Source: Pirellulales bacterium
Lineage (GTDB): Bacteria; Planctomycetota; Planctomycetia; Pirellulales; Lacipirellulaceae
DNA: 64,000 bases
Direction of reading: 5' to 3'
NCBI GenBank assembly: GCA_022448265.1
Contig: JAKVCC010000009.1
Coordinates: 83,137 to 147,136 of the forward strand
Below the pieces are notes generated by a model that was not told the DNA's origin, did not search any database, and worked only from the letters and a program-made list of their open reading frames with translations. The stretch's first letter is position 1. Every line of letters begins with the position of its first letter. The position numbers were made by a program, and so were the translations under genes. Positions 41,291-50,325 of the stretch are shown piece after piece.

Positions 41291-43030
41291 ATGCCTAAGC
41301 GCTGGCGGGTTGCCCATTTCGATGCAGATTCAGTCGCTGAACTTCAGCGTGGGGCTGGTATTCCTGCAGTGGTGGCGCAGTTGTTGGTCTCTCGCGGCAT
41401 CCGAGATGCTGGTGAAGCGCGAGGTTTTCTCGATCCTAAGCTAACCGGCCTGCGCGAACCGGCCGATTTGCCAGATGCCTCTGCCGCAGCCTCGCTGATC
41501 TACGCGGCGATCCAAGCAGACCAGCGCATTACGGTCTATGGAGATTATGATGCCGATGGCATGACAGCCACGGCAATCCTGTTACGTTGTTTGCGCCTCC
41601 TGCACGCCAATGTTGATTACTACGTTCCCCACCGGGTCGACGAAGGATACAGCTTGAACGGCGGTGCCTTGCGTCGTCTCGCAGAACAGGGGACGCAGCT
41701 AGTGGTGACGGTCGACTGCGGCGTCGCCAGTCTGGAAGAGGCGCACCTTGCCAAAAAATTGGGCCTGACGCTAGTTGTGACCGACCATCATCAGATGGCC
41801 GATTCCTTACCCGTGGCTGCGGCGATTGTGCATCCTGGTTTGCCGGGCGCTGGGTATCCCTTTACGGGTTTGTGTGGCGCGGCGGTCGCTTTCAAACTTG
41901 CCTGGGCACTTTGCCAGTGCGCAAGCGATGGCCAGAAAGTCACCGAGCGGCTACGAAATTTTCTGCTGCAGGCAGTAGGTCTGGCGGCGATTGGTACGGT
42001 GTGCGATGTGGTCCCACTCGTCGACGAGAACCGGATATTAGTACGTTTCGGGCTGGATGCTCTAAAAGCGCGGCCGGTGGCCGGAATTGCGGCGGTGATG
42101 CAGCGGACCAAGCTCGACCAAAAGCAGCGCCTTGAGGGTGAGGATATTGGTTTCGTCATCGGACCGCGGCTGAATGCTGCGGGCCGCATGGGGCAAGCGA
42201 ATTTGGGCGTCGAGTTGTTGACTACTGAAAGTGCGGATCGTGCCAGCGCGATCGCGCAATACTTGGATGAGCTTAATCTTCAGCGGCAGTCGCTCGAACG
42301 GAGTATCATGCGATCCGCTGGCAAGCAGATCAAGGAGTCGATCGACATCGACGAAGCGCCTGCCCTAGTACTTGCCGCACACGACTGGCACGCTGGGGTG
42401 ATTGGTATCGTGGCGAGCCGATTGATGGAGAAGTATCATCGGCCGGTCGTACTGATTGCGGGAGACCCATTGGGAGTGAAGGCGGGCATCGGTTCAGCAC
42501 GGAGTGTTCCCGGCTTCAATATCCATGAGGGCTTGGCGGCTTGTACGCATTTTCTGGAGAGCCACGGCGGTCATGCGGCGGCGGCCGGTTTGAGAATCCG
42601 AGCGACCGAGGTCGACGCCTTCCGCACGGCTTTTTGCCAGGTGGCAGCCGAAAGGATTGCCGACGCCAATCAGATGTCGGAACTTCAAGTCGATGGCGAA
42701 ACGTCGTTGCAGATGCTCACGCGCCAGACTGTGGAGCAGATTGAGAGTTTGGCTCCCTTTGGACACGGCAATTCTCGGCCCGTGCTATGCGCCAACGAGG
42801 TACGCCTATTGGGCTCACCCAAGCGCATGGGAGCGACCGGGCGTCACCTCTCGATGACGTTTGATCAACATGGCGTAAAGATGCGTGCTGTAGCCTTTGG
42901 GGGCGGCGACTGGGAGGAGGAGTTGTCTCGCATCGATGGTCCTATGACCATCGCCTTTCGCCCCGTCATCAACACATGGCGCGGCCGCACCTCCGTAGAA
43001 ATTCATTTGGACGACTGGCACATAGATTAA
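41291..43030 (+). CDS. recJ: Single-stranded-DNA-specific exonuclease RecJ
   Basis: 579 residues from ATG 41291. Catalytic motifs: ITVYGDYDADGMTATAIL (about 80-97), VTVDCG, VVTDHHQ (the DHH motif, about 163-169), CGAAVAFKLA, and DHHA1 motifs GVIGIVASRLMEKYHRPVVLI and GGHAAAAGL. A C-terminal OB-fold follows. RecJ degrades single-stranded DNA 5-prime to 3-prime in RecF-pathway recombination and mismatch repair. It is followed at 51 bp by the second copy of the dispersed repeat. Confidence 0.96.
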   Translation: MPKRWRVAHFDADSVAELQRGAGIPAVVAQLLVSRGIRDAGEARGFLDPKLTGLREPADLPDASAAASLIYAAIQADQRITVYGDYDADGMTATAILLRCLRLLHANVDYYVPHRVDEGYSLNGGALRRLAEQGTQLVVTVDCGVASLEEAHLAKKLGLTLVVTDHHQMADSLPVAAAIVHPGLPGAGYPFTGLCGAAVAFKLAWALCQCASDGQKVTERLRNFLLQAVGLAAIGTVCDVVPLVDENRILVRFGLDALKARPVAGIAAVMQRTKLDQKQRLEGEDIGFVIGPRLNAAGRMGQANLGVELLTTESADRASAIAQYLDELNLQRQSLERSIMRSAGKQIKESIDIDEAPALVLAAHDWHAGVIGIVASRLMEKYHRPVVLIAGDPLGVKAGIGSARSVPGFNIHEGLAACTHFLESHGGHAAAAGLRIRATEVDAFRTAFCQVAAERIADANQMSELQVDGETSLQMLTRQTVEQIESLAPFGHGNSRPVLCANEVRLLGSPKRMGATGRHLSMTFDQHGVKMRAVAFGGGDWEEELSRIDGPMTIAFRPVINTWRGRTSVEIHLDDWHID

Positions 43031-43080
43031 AAGAGTAGGTGCCTTTTGGGCGATTTGGGCAATCTGTTTTTCTGGCTGGA

Positions 43081-43231
43081 TAGCACCACAACAGACTTGG
43101 CCCTACCGAAAAATCCGCGGGGTTGCGGCTGCCGTCTCCGTTCCTCGCCCAGCATTTACTACGCCCCCAGCGAAATGTCTTTGACGAACATTCCGGGAGC
43201 CACTGGGTATGGGGCGTGCCTACCCTGGACG
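43081..43231 (+). repeat. Dispersed ~150 bp repeat, copy B
   Basis: Pairs with 11024-11167 on the opposite strand. The best-conserved block is around 43162-43220 (CCCAGCGAAATG... to TATGGGGCGTGCC). It lies in the 367 bp gap between recJ and an exported-protein gene. Nearby 43037-43052 (AGGTGCCTTTTGGGCG) and 43312-43326 (ACCTTTTATTGGCG) look alike, possibly edges of a larger unit. Confidence 0.75.
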
Positions 43232-43296
43232 TGGTAGTGGGTTTGTGCTCTGCCGGCCAGGTGATAGCTGAGCCTTGCAAAACTACCCATTCTTTC

Positions 43297-43318
43297 AAAA
43301 AGGTACCCGACACCTTTT
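43297..43318. repeat. AAAAGGT/ACCTTTT inverted repeat
   Basis: AAAAGGT at 43298-43304 and ACCTTTT at 43312-43318 flank ACCCGAC; an extra A precedes the left arm. I associate palindromes of this AAAAGGTxxxxxxxACCTTTT kind with planctomycete intergenic repeats, but cannot check copy number. It lies 80 bp before the exported-protein start. Confidence 0.45.
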
Positions 43319-43397
43319 ATTGGCGTTTACTGGGGTGAGTAGGATTCGTATTCTTCTACGACGTTGTTTCTTTCTTTTTTTGAATGGAATTCAAGCT

Positions 43398-44204
43398 ATG
43401 GCTATTCGTTGTGATTTCCGGCTGGTGTGTTGTTGGTTGTTTGCCGCCCTCGCGCTATTGGCAGGTGTCTGGGACAGTGCCGCCGGTGGCCAGGAGTTGC
43501 GAATCGAAACTGATGTGTATGTGGGCGATGAGACCGAATCGAAGAGCCACCACGTGACCCTGTTTGATTCGGGCACGGTCTATGACTTTTCCGAGATGCC
43601 TGCACAGATCACCATTTTTCGTCCTCCCACAGCCACACGGCCAGGACAGTTCGTCCTTTTGGACCTTGAGACTCGCCGTCGGACGGAAGTGTCGACACAA
43701 CGGGTAGAAACATTGATGGCGAAGTTGTCGCAATGGGCTGCCGGGCAAGACAACCCAATCTTGCAGTTTTCGGCCGAGCCAGAGTTCATAGAAACATTTG
43801 ATGAATCCTCAGGGACACTGACACTCACACACGCGCTATGGGACTACACCGTAGCCACTGTTCCGGCGGAGGACACGGAAAAGTTGTCGCGATATCGCGA
43901 ATTTACAGATTGGTACTCCCGCTTGCATGCGATGCTGCAAGGAGCCCTTCCTCCCGGACCTCGCTTGGAACTCAATGCGGCCTTTGAAAGGCATGGCATC
44001 GTGCCGGTAGAAATTCGCCGCACTGTTGAGTCTTCGAAGCCACAGCTGCGTGCGACCCACCTATTTTCGTGGCGATTGTCGCGTGCCGACCTCGCCCGAT
44101 TGGAGGAAACTCGCAAATTCTTGACCAGCTTCGAGAAAGTAGACAACAAAGAGTTTCTCGCCCAGCGTGCGGACAAAGGCATTGTGCGCGGACAATCGCA
44201 GTAG
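43398..44204 (+). CDS. Exported protein of unknown function
   Basis: 268 residues from ATG 43398; the frame is open upstream but reads through the palindrome and is not coding. MAIRCDFRLVCCWLFAALALLAGVWDSAAGG is a signal peptide. The mature part has a beta-rich N-terminus (IETDVYVGDETESKSHHVTLFDSGTVYDF) and a helical C-terminus. I do not recognise a family but such VYVGDE...HxTLFxxGxVYDF proteins seem typical of planctomycetes (memory). No catalytic motif. Confidence 0.72.
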   Translation: MAIRCDFRLVCCWLFAALALLAGVWDSAAGGQELRIETDVYVGDETESKSHHVTLFDSGTVYDFSEMPAQITIFRPPTATRPGQFVLLDLETRRRTEVSTQRVETLMAKLSQWAAGQDNPILQFSAEPEFIETFDESSGTLTLTHALWDYTVATVPAEDTEKLSRYREFTDWYSRLHAMLQGALPPGPRLELNAAFERHGIVPVEIRRTVESSKPQLRATHLFSWRLSRADLARLEETRKFLTSFEKVDNKEFLAQRADKGIVRGQSQ

Positions 44205-44607
44205 GTGAGCGCGGGTTAGCGGGCGGCGGTTGCTGCAACGTGTCGCAGTTGAGAATCGCAATCCTACTGGTGCTCTGCAAGCACGCAGTGTGCCCTTTTT
44301 ATTCGGCGGGTGGGCTAGCAGTTGGGGCCCATTGCTAGAGCAAGAAATCAGTTGGTTTTGCGCCACATTCTTGTTTCCGCTCCTGGCGCTCGGTTTTGGT
44401 GCGGTGTTACTCTTGCTGGCTGTGTATCAAGGGCCGTGGTCTGGTCTCTTCCGCAGTCTTTTCTTCGCTAAGATTTCTTGCGGCGCTGGTGTTGCTCCAT
44501 TGGGTCGAGGAACTATCGCTCTATTTCAAGGATTACTGTGTGTACTGGCTTCTACGCTGCACCGAGCCAACTATGATAACACCGGCTTAGCGTCCCCCTT
44601 GAGCAGT
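44205..44607. other. Gap between convergent exported-protein gene and ilvE
   Basis: 403 bp. A plus-strand frame of 167 codons (44230-44733) runs through it into the 3-prime end of ilvE. It has one hydrophobic stretch but no start signal or homology and is not called. No clear terminator was found. Confidence 0.35.
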
Positions 44608-45465
44608 CTAAGACCGAGCCAGATCGTGAAACTGATCTTTGAGATTGAGTGTTACCGGCCCCGGTCGGCCGCAGCCAATATCGCGATCGTCGACGCGCAC
44701 CACCGGAATTACTTCAGCAGCAGTACCCGTTAAGAAACACTCATCGGCAACGTAGACATCGTGTTTGGTGAGCGAGACTTTCAAGACCTCGATCCCCGCG
44801 GTCTCTGCCAACTCCACAACGGCATCCCGAGTAATGCCGCCCAGGATTCCAGCGTCGAGCGGTGGTGTCATGAGCACGCCATCCCGCACCAGAAAAATGT
44901 TGTCGCCCGTGCACTCGGCCACCTCGCCCTTATGATTGAGCATCAGCGCTTCAACACAACCGGCCTTGAGCCCTTCGAGCTTTGCCAGAATGTTGTTCAG
45001 ATAGTTTAGCGATTTGATGCGGGGACTGAGCGCGGCTGGATGATTGCGGATGACGCTGGTGGTAATGATCTCCAGGCCTTTTTCGTAGAGTTCTTCGGAA
45101 TAGAGGGCGATCGAATCGGCGATGATGATCACCTGAGGATCGCTACAGCGGTTGGGATCGAGGCCCAGCGTGCCGGTACCTCGGGTAACGATCATGCGGA
45201 TATAACCGTCCTGAATTCCGTTTGCCGCGACCGCATGATTAGTCGCTTTGCACATTTCCGCAGTGGAAATGGGTATCGCCAGGCGGATCGCTCGTGCGGA
45301 TTCGTACAACCTGCGCACATGCTGCTCCAGGCGAAACACCTTGCCGTTATAGCTGCGCAAGCCTTCAAATACCCCGTCGCCATAAAGCAATCCGTGGTCG
45401 AAGACGCTTACGGTTGCCTGTTCGGAAGGGACCATTTCACCGTTGATGTAGACCAATCGCGACAT
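44608..45465 (-). CDS. ilvE: Branched-chain amino acid aminotransferase (class IV)
   Basis: 285 residues. GLLYGDGVFEGLRSYNGKVFRLEQHVRRL (about 25-53) is the class IV opening, PLP Lys is in PRIKSLNYLNNILAKLEG (about 150), and NIFLVRDG, GILGGITRD and FLTGTAAEVIPV complete the motifs. It should interconvert branched-chain 2-oxo acids and amino acids, last step of Val/Leu/Ile synthesis. D-amino acid transaminase and aminodeoxychorismate lyase are in the same fold, but the motif set fits IlvE best. Confidence 0.9.
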   Translation of the reverse strand: MSRLVYINGEMVPSEQATVSVFDHGLLYGDGVFEGLRSYNGKVFRLEQHVRRLYESARAIRLAIPISTAEMCKATNHAVAANGIQDGYIRMIVTRGTGTLGLDPNRCSDPQVIIIADSIALYSEELYEKGLEIITTSVIRNHPAALSPRIKSLNYLNNILAKLEGLKAGCVEALMLNHKGEVAECTGDNIFLVRDGVLMTPPLDAGILGGITRDAVVELAETAGIEVLKVSLTKHDVYVADECFLTGTAAEVIPVVRVDDRDIGCGRPGPVTLNLKDQFHDLARS

Positions 45466-45630
45466 TCTTTTTTTCGCTCAGAGTCGTCAGTAGGATGGAC
45501 GCAGCATGGACAATTGGCCGTTTCAAGGCCAGCGGCCGGCTGCAAGATCCCAAGTCGTGCGACGCCCAGCCAGATTCGAAACGGGTACCGATTCTCGCAG
45601 ATCCAGCGATTTTACGCTAATCCATTTATT

Positions 45631-46449
45631 TCAAGCTATGAGGCCTGAGGGCCGCTGGGGGTTCGCGGCCGACTCGAGCGGGCCCTCCGTGAGACGACCC
45701 TCCACCAGACGGACTATGCGATCCGCCTGATCGGCAATAAAAGGATCGTGCGTGACCATGACTATCGTGAGCCCCTGGTCGCGATTCAACCCACGCAGCA
45801 TCTGCATGATTTGTTCGCCGGTTGAGCGGTCCAAATTCCCGGTCGGTTCATCTGCCAGGAGTACCTTCGGCTGCCGGAGCAGTGCCCGGGCAATGGCCGC
45901 CCGCTGCATCTCACCGCCCGAAAGTTCGCGCGGCTTATGCTTCGCGCGTCCGCCTAGGCCCACCATGTCTAACAACTCCATCGCCCGCAGTTGGTACTGC
46001 TTGCGGCGAGACCAATAACCGAGCATGCTTTCGCTAATGAGTGCTGGCGCGAGTACGTTTTCAAGCGTTGTGAGCTCGGGTAGCAAGTGGTAAAACTGAA
46101 AGATCATGCCAAAGTGTCGATTGCGCAAGACGTCGCGACTCGCCCCCGGAAGATGGTCGATACGATGGCCTTCAAAGTACACCTCGCCGGCATCAGGCTG
46201 GTCCAAGGTGCCCAGGAGATGGAGAAGGGTGCTCTTGCCGCAGCCGCTTTGGCCGACGATTGAAAGAAACTCACCTTGGTAGACGGTCATGTCGATACCT
46301 TGCAGCACCGGGATACCGATCGCCCCCTTCTGGTAGCTCTTGAACAATCCACGCGTGGCCATGTGTGCAAGTCCGGGCATGGCCGCCCGAGATTCGTTTT
46401 GCGAAGGAGTAGACGTCCGAGGTATGGCAGCCTCCACTAGTTTATTCAT
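45631..46449 (-). CDS. LolD-type ABC transporter ATP-binding protein
   Basis: 272 residues from ATG 46449, overlapping the permease stop by 8 bp; the first ~30 residues are not conserved and a later ATG is possible. Walker A GQSGCGKSTLL (about 66-76), Q-loop QFYHLLPEL, signature LSGGEMQRAAIARAL, Walker B VLLADEPTGNLDRSTG and switch VTHDPF are intact. With the permease it should form a LolCDE-like machine that releases lipoproteins from the inner membrane. Confidence 0.9.
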   Translation of the reverse strand: MNKLVEAAIPRTSTPSQNESRAAMPGLAHMATRGLFKSYQKGAIGIPVLQGIDMTVYQGEFLSIVGQSGCGKSTLLHLLGTLDQPDAGEVYFEGHRIDHLPGASRDVLRNRHFGMIFQFYHLLPELTTLENVLAPALISESMLGYWSRRKQYQLRAMELLDMVGLGGRAKHKPRELSGGEMQRAAIARALLRQPKVLLADEPTGNLDRSTGEQIMQMLRGLNRDQGLTIVMVTHDPFIADQADRIVRLVEGRLTEGPLESAANPQRPSGLIA

Positions 46450-48001
46450 AGCGCAATGCCCTTACCGGATGCAAATGCGCCGCTCGTCTTGCAGGCATGA
46501 CGCTTGCCAGAACGGCGATCAAGATTGCGCCGACACAAATCCAGGCGACGGTTACTGGCGAAACAATTGTGGGAATTTTGGAAAAGTAATACACCGAAGG
46601 ATCGAAAACGGGTTGGCCTGTAATGCGGCCCAGTAGATCGGCGATTTCGTTAATATTTGCCACGAAGGCCAATCCCATCAGCATGCCGACACCGGCCCCG
46701 ACGATACCCAAACTCAGGCCGTAGCCAAGAAAAATACCCATCACTCCACGACCCGATGCGCCAAGCGACTTAAGTATGCCGATGTCGCGAGTTTTCTCCA
46801 CGACAATCATGTAAAAGATGGCTAAGATGCCAAATCCGGCTACCGCAATGATCATGAACAGCAGGACGTTCAGCACGGCCGTTTCCATCTGCACGGCGGC
46901 TAGCAGCGGACCCTGTTTGTCGCGCCACGTGCTGATCGAGTAGAGCTGGGCAGGAAAAGCATCGCGGAGTTGATCGCGAACAAGTTGGGCGTCCACGTCC
47001 GGAGCCAGCTTGATTTGGATCGATGTAAAGCGCCCAATCTTTGTTTCGGGATCGATCATCCCACGACTCGCCTGCAATTCCCGCAGGGGTACAAAAACGA
47101 AATTCGAGTCGTACTCGCTCATCTTGCTCTCGTAGACATCAACGATTGTGTAGGCTTCGTTAATGACTTTGGTAGGCAGCGAGGTCGTGGGGAAGCTTAC
47201 CTTGACGTCATCGCCGGGGAGAGCCACGAAGTGGTCGCTACCGTCGGGCGCACGATAGCCACATGTGCCGATGCCGAGAACCACCCCCACATGGGTCTGG
47301 GTCGCAGGGTCAAAATCACCGGTTTGAGAAGTACCCGCATCGGCGTCGATAGAGCCTGCTATGGCTGCAAAAGGGTTAATCGCACGAACTGGCTGGTCCT
47401 TGGCCTTGCCGGGGTCGTAGGGAGGGTGAGTGCGTTGCTGAGATTGACGCTGCTTTTTTAGTCTGGCCATCTGCCGCCGATGCGGCCAGCCGGCCGTTTT
47501 CATCTGCCATCTCTCTTTAAGCTGGCTGACGTCAGAGGCTTGGGAGTCGTAAACGTCGTAGCCCCCATCGCGGAGTTTAAATTCAAGCTGCTCGCGATTG
47601 GCCGGGTGCTGCAGGTAGTGACCAAACTGGCTGACGCTGGCATAGCTTGCCTGGTCGATGCCGACCAGCGTGACTTGTTTGGTGAGGAGTTGGCCGCGCA
47701 CGTCGATATACATTAGTGACGGTACATGTACTGTGGGCGAGATCCCCTGAATCGAATCGCCGGCGATCTGGTGGATCTTGGCGATGTGTTGGTCTGCGTC
47801 GAGGGCACCGTCGATGGAACGACATTCGAAGACCAGATCGCCCAGCATGCCGTTAATGCGCGCCTGCATTTCATGGGTAAAACCGGCCATCACGCTGTTG
47901 ACGACAATCATCGTCGCGACGCCAAGTGTCACACTAATGATGCAAATCAGCGCGATATAGCGGGTGCGGAGATAGCGCAGGCAGAGGAGGAATTTGTACA
48001 T
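46442..48001 (-). CDS. LolC/LolE-like FtsX-family permease
   Basis: 519 residues. One N-terminal helix (about 15-40) and three C-terminal helices (about 380-400, 425-450, 485-505) flank a periplasmic domain. VEKTRDIGILKSLGASGRGVMGIF after the second helix is the LolC/E signature. The periplasmic part carries a basic Gln/Arg/Lys-rich stretch (about 170-200: QMARLKKQRQSQQRTHPPYD) not usual in LolC. Only one permease gene is present, so the complex may be homodimeric or the second subunit lies elsewhere. lysS is 108 bp upstream. Confidence 0.88.
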   Translation of the reverse strand: MYKFLLCLRYLRTRYIALICIISVTLGVATMIVVNSVMAGFTHEMQARINGMLGDLVFECRSIDGALDADQHIAKIHQIAGDSIQGISPTVHVPSLMYIDVRGQLLTKQVTLVGIDQASYASVSQFGHYLQHPANREQLEFKLRDGGYDVYDSQASDVSQLKERWQMKTAGWPHRRQMARLKKQRQSQQRTHPPYDPGKAKDQPVRAINPFAAIAGSIDADAGTSQTGDFDPATQTHVGVVLGIGTCGYRAPDGSDHFVALPGDDVKVSFPTTSLPTKVINEAYTIVDVYESKMSEYDSNFVFVPLRELQASRGMIDPETKIGRFTSIQIKLAPDVDAQLVRDQLRDAFPAQLYSISTWRDKQGPLLAAVQMETAVLNVLLFMIIAVAGFGILAIFYMIVVEKTRDIGILKSLGASGRGVMGIFLGYGLSLGIVGAGVGMLMGLAFVANINEIADLLGRITGQPVFDPSVYYFSKIPTIVSPVTVAWICVGAILIAVLASVMPARRAAHLHPVRALRYE

Positions 48002-48109
48002 GGTCGTCCGTCCGTGGAGCGGGGAGTTGTGATGCTCGATGCAGAATGTTCGATGGCAGATGTGAGAGGAGGGTGTTCTAACTTGTATCTCGCAACTCGC
48101 ATCACTTGT

Positions 48110-49762
48110 CTACTTTCCTTCGGGGCGCAAGAGGGGAAACAGGATGACATCTCGGATTGACTGGGTGTTGGTTAGTAGCATCACTAGGCGATCGATGCCG
48201 ATGCCTAGGCCGCCTGCTGGAGGCATTCCATAGCGGAGTGCGCCGACGAAATCCATGTCCATCTTGGCCATCGATTCGTCTTCGTCGAGCCCCGCCAATT
48301 GGGTCTTAAAAAGTTCTTCCTGCAGATCAGGGTCGTTTAACTCAGTGTAGGCGTTGGCGACTTCCATGCCATGTACAAACAGTTCAAAACGCTCGGCGAT
48401 GGCGGGGTTTTCTCGCTTGCGCTTGGTGAGCGGGCAAATGCTGCTTGGGTAGTCCGTCACAAAAATCGGCCCCACCAGTGCGCCTTCTACTTTTTCTTCA
48501 AACACATCGTTCTTGATCACGTCGGGATGCCGATCGGCGATTTCCTTACCAAGCGAGGCGGCAAGCTTGGCGATGGCTACTTGGTCGTTGGGATCGACGC
48601 CCGCATGCTCACGAAACAGATCATCGTACGTGCGGCGCTCGAACGGCGGCGTAAAATCAATCTCCGTGTCGCCCCAAACGAGGCGGTACGCCTCCGGCGG
48701 CAAGCGGGAAGACGATTGGTTGCCAGCCGGTTGCTGCTCGGGGCTGACCGGCGCGCCAATCGCCGCGATAGCGCCCGCCACGCACTTTTCCGTCAGATCC
48801 ATCATCGACTGGTAGTCGCCAAAGGCCTGATACACCTCCAGCATGGTAAATTCGGGATTGTGCTGCTGATCGATTCCCTCATTGCGATAGACGCGGCCCA
48901 ACTCGTACACCCGTTCTACGCCGCCCACCATCAGCCGCTTCAGGTGCAGTTCCAGCGCAATGCGCAGGGTGAGGTTGATATCCAGGGCATTGTGATGCGT
49001 TTGAAAGGGCCGAGCGGCGGCGCCACCGGCAATGTTGTGCAACGTAGGGCCCTCGACCTCGATAAAGCCTTCGGCGTTGAGTGTTTCGCGAATCGAGCGC
49101 ACGATCTTAGTGCGATTGAGAAAGCGTGGCAGCACGCCGTCGGTATAGGTGAGGTCGAGATGCCGCTGCCGCTGCCGTTGCTCGACGTCCTGCAGGCCCG
49201 CATGTTTGTCGGGTGGAGTTGCCAGCGACTTCGTGAGAAAGTGGATCCGCTCGGCGAAGATCGACACTTCGCCCGTATTGCTGCGGCCGAGCATGCCATC
49301 GACGCCAATAATGTCGCCCAGGTCAATTTGTTCTACCACCGACCAGTCTGAGCCGACTTGCTTTTGACCGACCATCAGCTGGATGTCGCCTGTATAGTCG
49401 CGGATATCGACGAAGCGGAGTTTTCCCTTGTTGCGGTGCAACACGATGCGTCCGGCGGCCCGAACTTGCGGGCCCACCATTTTTCCGGGGCCCTGGTCCG
49501 CCTTCCACTGCCTGAAATTAAAATCCTCGGGCGCGGCATCGAAATCCGGCATCGCAATAGCTTGGCCGGCTTCGGTCAGAAAGACGATTTCATCGAGTCG
49601 GGCGCGGATATCACCGATCAGGCAGCGGTTGTCAAACCGGCCCCCCCAAGGGTCGTGGCCTAACGCGATCAGTTGGGCCATTTTTTCTCGCCGCGCTGCT
49701 TCCAGCGGAGAATTGGCATCACCGTTAGCGTTTTCGGCTTCGTCGGTCATTACGGTGGCCAT
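48110..49762 (-). CDS. lysS: Lysyl-tRNA synthetase, class II
   Basis: 550 residues from ATG 49762. OB-fold anticodon domain (about 75-190), then class II core with motif 1 near FIEVEGPTLH, motif 2 in VYELGRVYRNEGIDQQHNPEFTMLEVYQA and motif 3 in GLGIGIDRLVMLLTNTQSIRDVILFPLLRP. The length and motif 2 pattern fit LysS rather than AspS or AsnS. Residues about 345-360 (SPEQQPAGNQSSSRLPPEA) look like a small loop insertion. It charges tRNA-Lys. Confidence 0.97.
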   Translation of the reverse strand: MATVMTDEAENANGDANSPLEAARREKMAQLIALGHDPWGGRFDNRCLIGDIRARLDEIVFLTEAGQAIAMPDFDAAPEDFNFRQWKADQGPGKMVGPQVRAAGRIVLHRNKGKLRFVDIRDYTGDIQLMVGQKQVGSDWSVVEQIDLGDIIGVDGMLGRSNTGEVSIFAERIHFLTKSLATPPDKHAGLQDVEQRQRQRHLDLTYTDGVLPRFLNRTKIVRSIRETLNAEGFIEVEGPTLHNIAGGAAARPFQTHHNALDINLTLRIALELHLKRLMVGGVERVYELGRVYRNEGIDQQHNPEFTMLEVYQAFGDYQSMMDLTEKCVAGAIAAIGAPVSPEQQPAGNQSSSRLPPEAYRLVWGDTEIDFTPPFERRTYDDLFREHAGVDPNDQVAIAKLAASLGKEIADRHPDVIKNDVFEEKVEGALVGPIFVTDYPSSICPLTKRKRENPAIAERFELFVHGMEVANAYTELNDPDLQEELFKTQLAGLDEDESMAKMDMDFVGALRYGMPPAGGLGIGIDRLVMLLTNTQSIRDVILFPLLRPEGK

Positions 49763-49863
49763 GGCACCCAAGGGCGCTTAGATGTAGTGCATAACGTCAA
49801 GAGAGGTAAGATTTTAGTGGATAGGGAACCTTGGTCAACTCCAGTGGGGGAGGGGTTTCTTTG

Positions 49864-50259
49864 CTAGCTGCTGCTGGCAGTGACTCGGTAGTTAGTTTCG
49901 TACTGCTCGAATTGCACATCGGAGCCTAGTAGCGCACCGTGCAAGCGAATGTGCTGGCACGAGTCGGCCCTGACCAAAAGCTCGTAGGTGCCGGAATCGC
50001 AGCGGTGAACGTCGCCACGGTCGTCCGTGAGTGGGCCCTCGTAGTCAAGGTAGGCAAGCCGATGATCGGGCAGGCGAACGACAGGCACCGTGTTCGAGTC
50101 GGTCACTGCCTCCACCCCGCACTGCTGGGCCCAGAGGGCAGGCAACTCCCTCAGCTCCCAAGTTTGGAGCGTACCGCCGGATTCCAGCATCAAATCCCAG
50201 TGGCTTGGCCTGCTGAAATTGGCTGGACACAAATGGCGCAACAATACAAAACGGGGCAT
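49864..50259 (-). CDS. LigD-like 3-prime-phosphoesterase domain protein, free-standing
   Basis: 131 residues from ATG 50259. RFVLLRHLCP...SRPSHWDLMLESGGTLQTWELRELP (about 3-40) and LPDHRLAYLDYEGPLTDDRGDVHRCDSGTYELL (about 60-95) match the phosphoesterase part of bacterial LigD, which trims 3-prime ends in non-homologous end joining. The expected metal-binding His and Asp (HWDLM) are present. Here it is alone, with no ligase or polymerase domain. Ku and LigD are not in the window. Its partner gene may be lysS (101 bp), probably unrelated by function. Confidence 0.75.
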   Translation of the reverse strand: MPRFVLLRHLCPANFSRPSHWDLMLESGGTLQTWELRELPALWAQQCGVEAVTDSNTVPVVRLPDHRLAYLDYEGPLTDDRGDVHRCDSGTYELLVRADSCQHIRLHGALLGSDVQFEQYETNYRVTASSS

Positions 50260-50325
50260 GACTTGCCCATTGTCGCACGTTAGACCCATATCGCAAAGAG
50301 TACGTACCTGGCAGTTCGCGCCTCG

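Noticed and set aside
44230-44733. 167-codon plus-strand frame with a hydrophobic segment
   Set aside because: It runs antisense into the 3-prime end of ilvE, has no ribosome binding site and no recognisable product.
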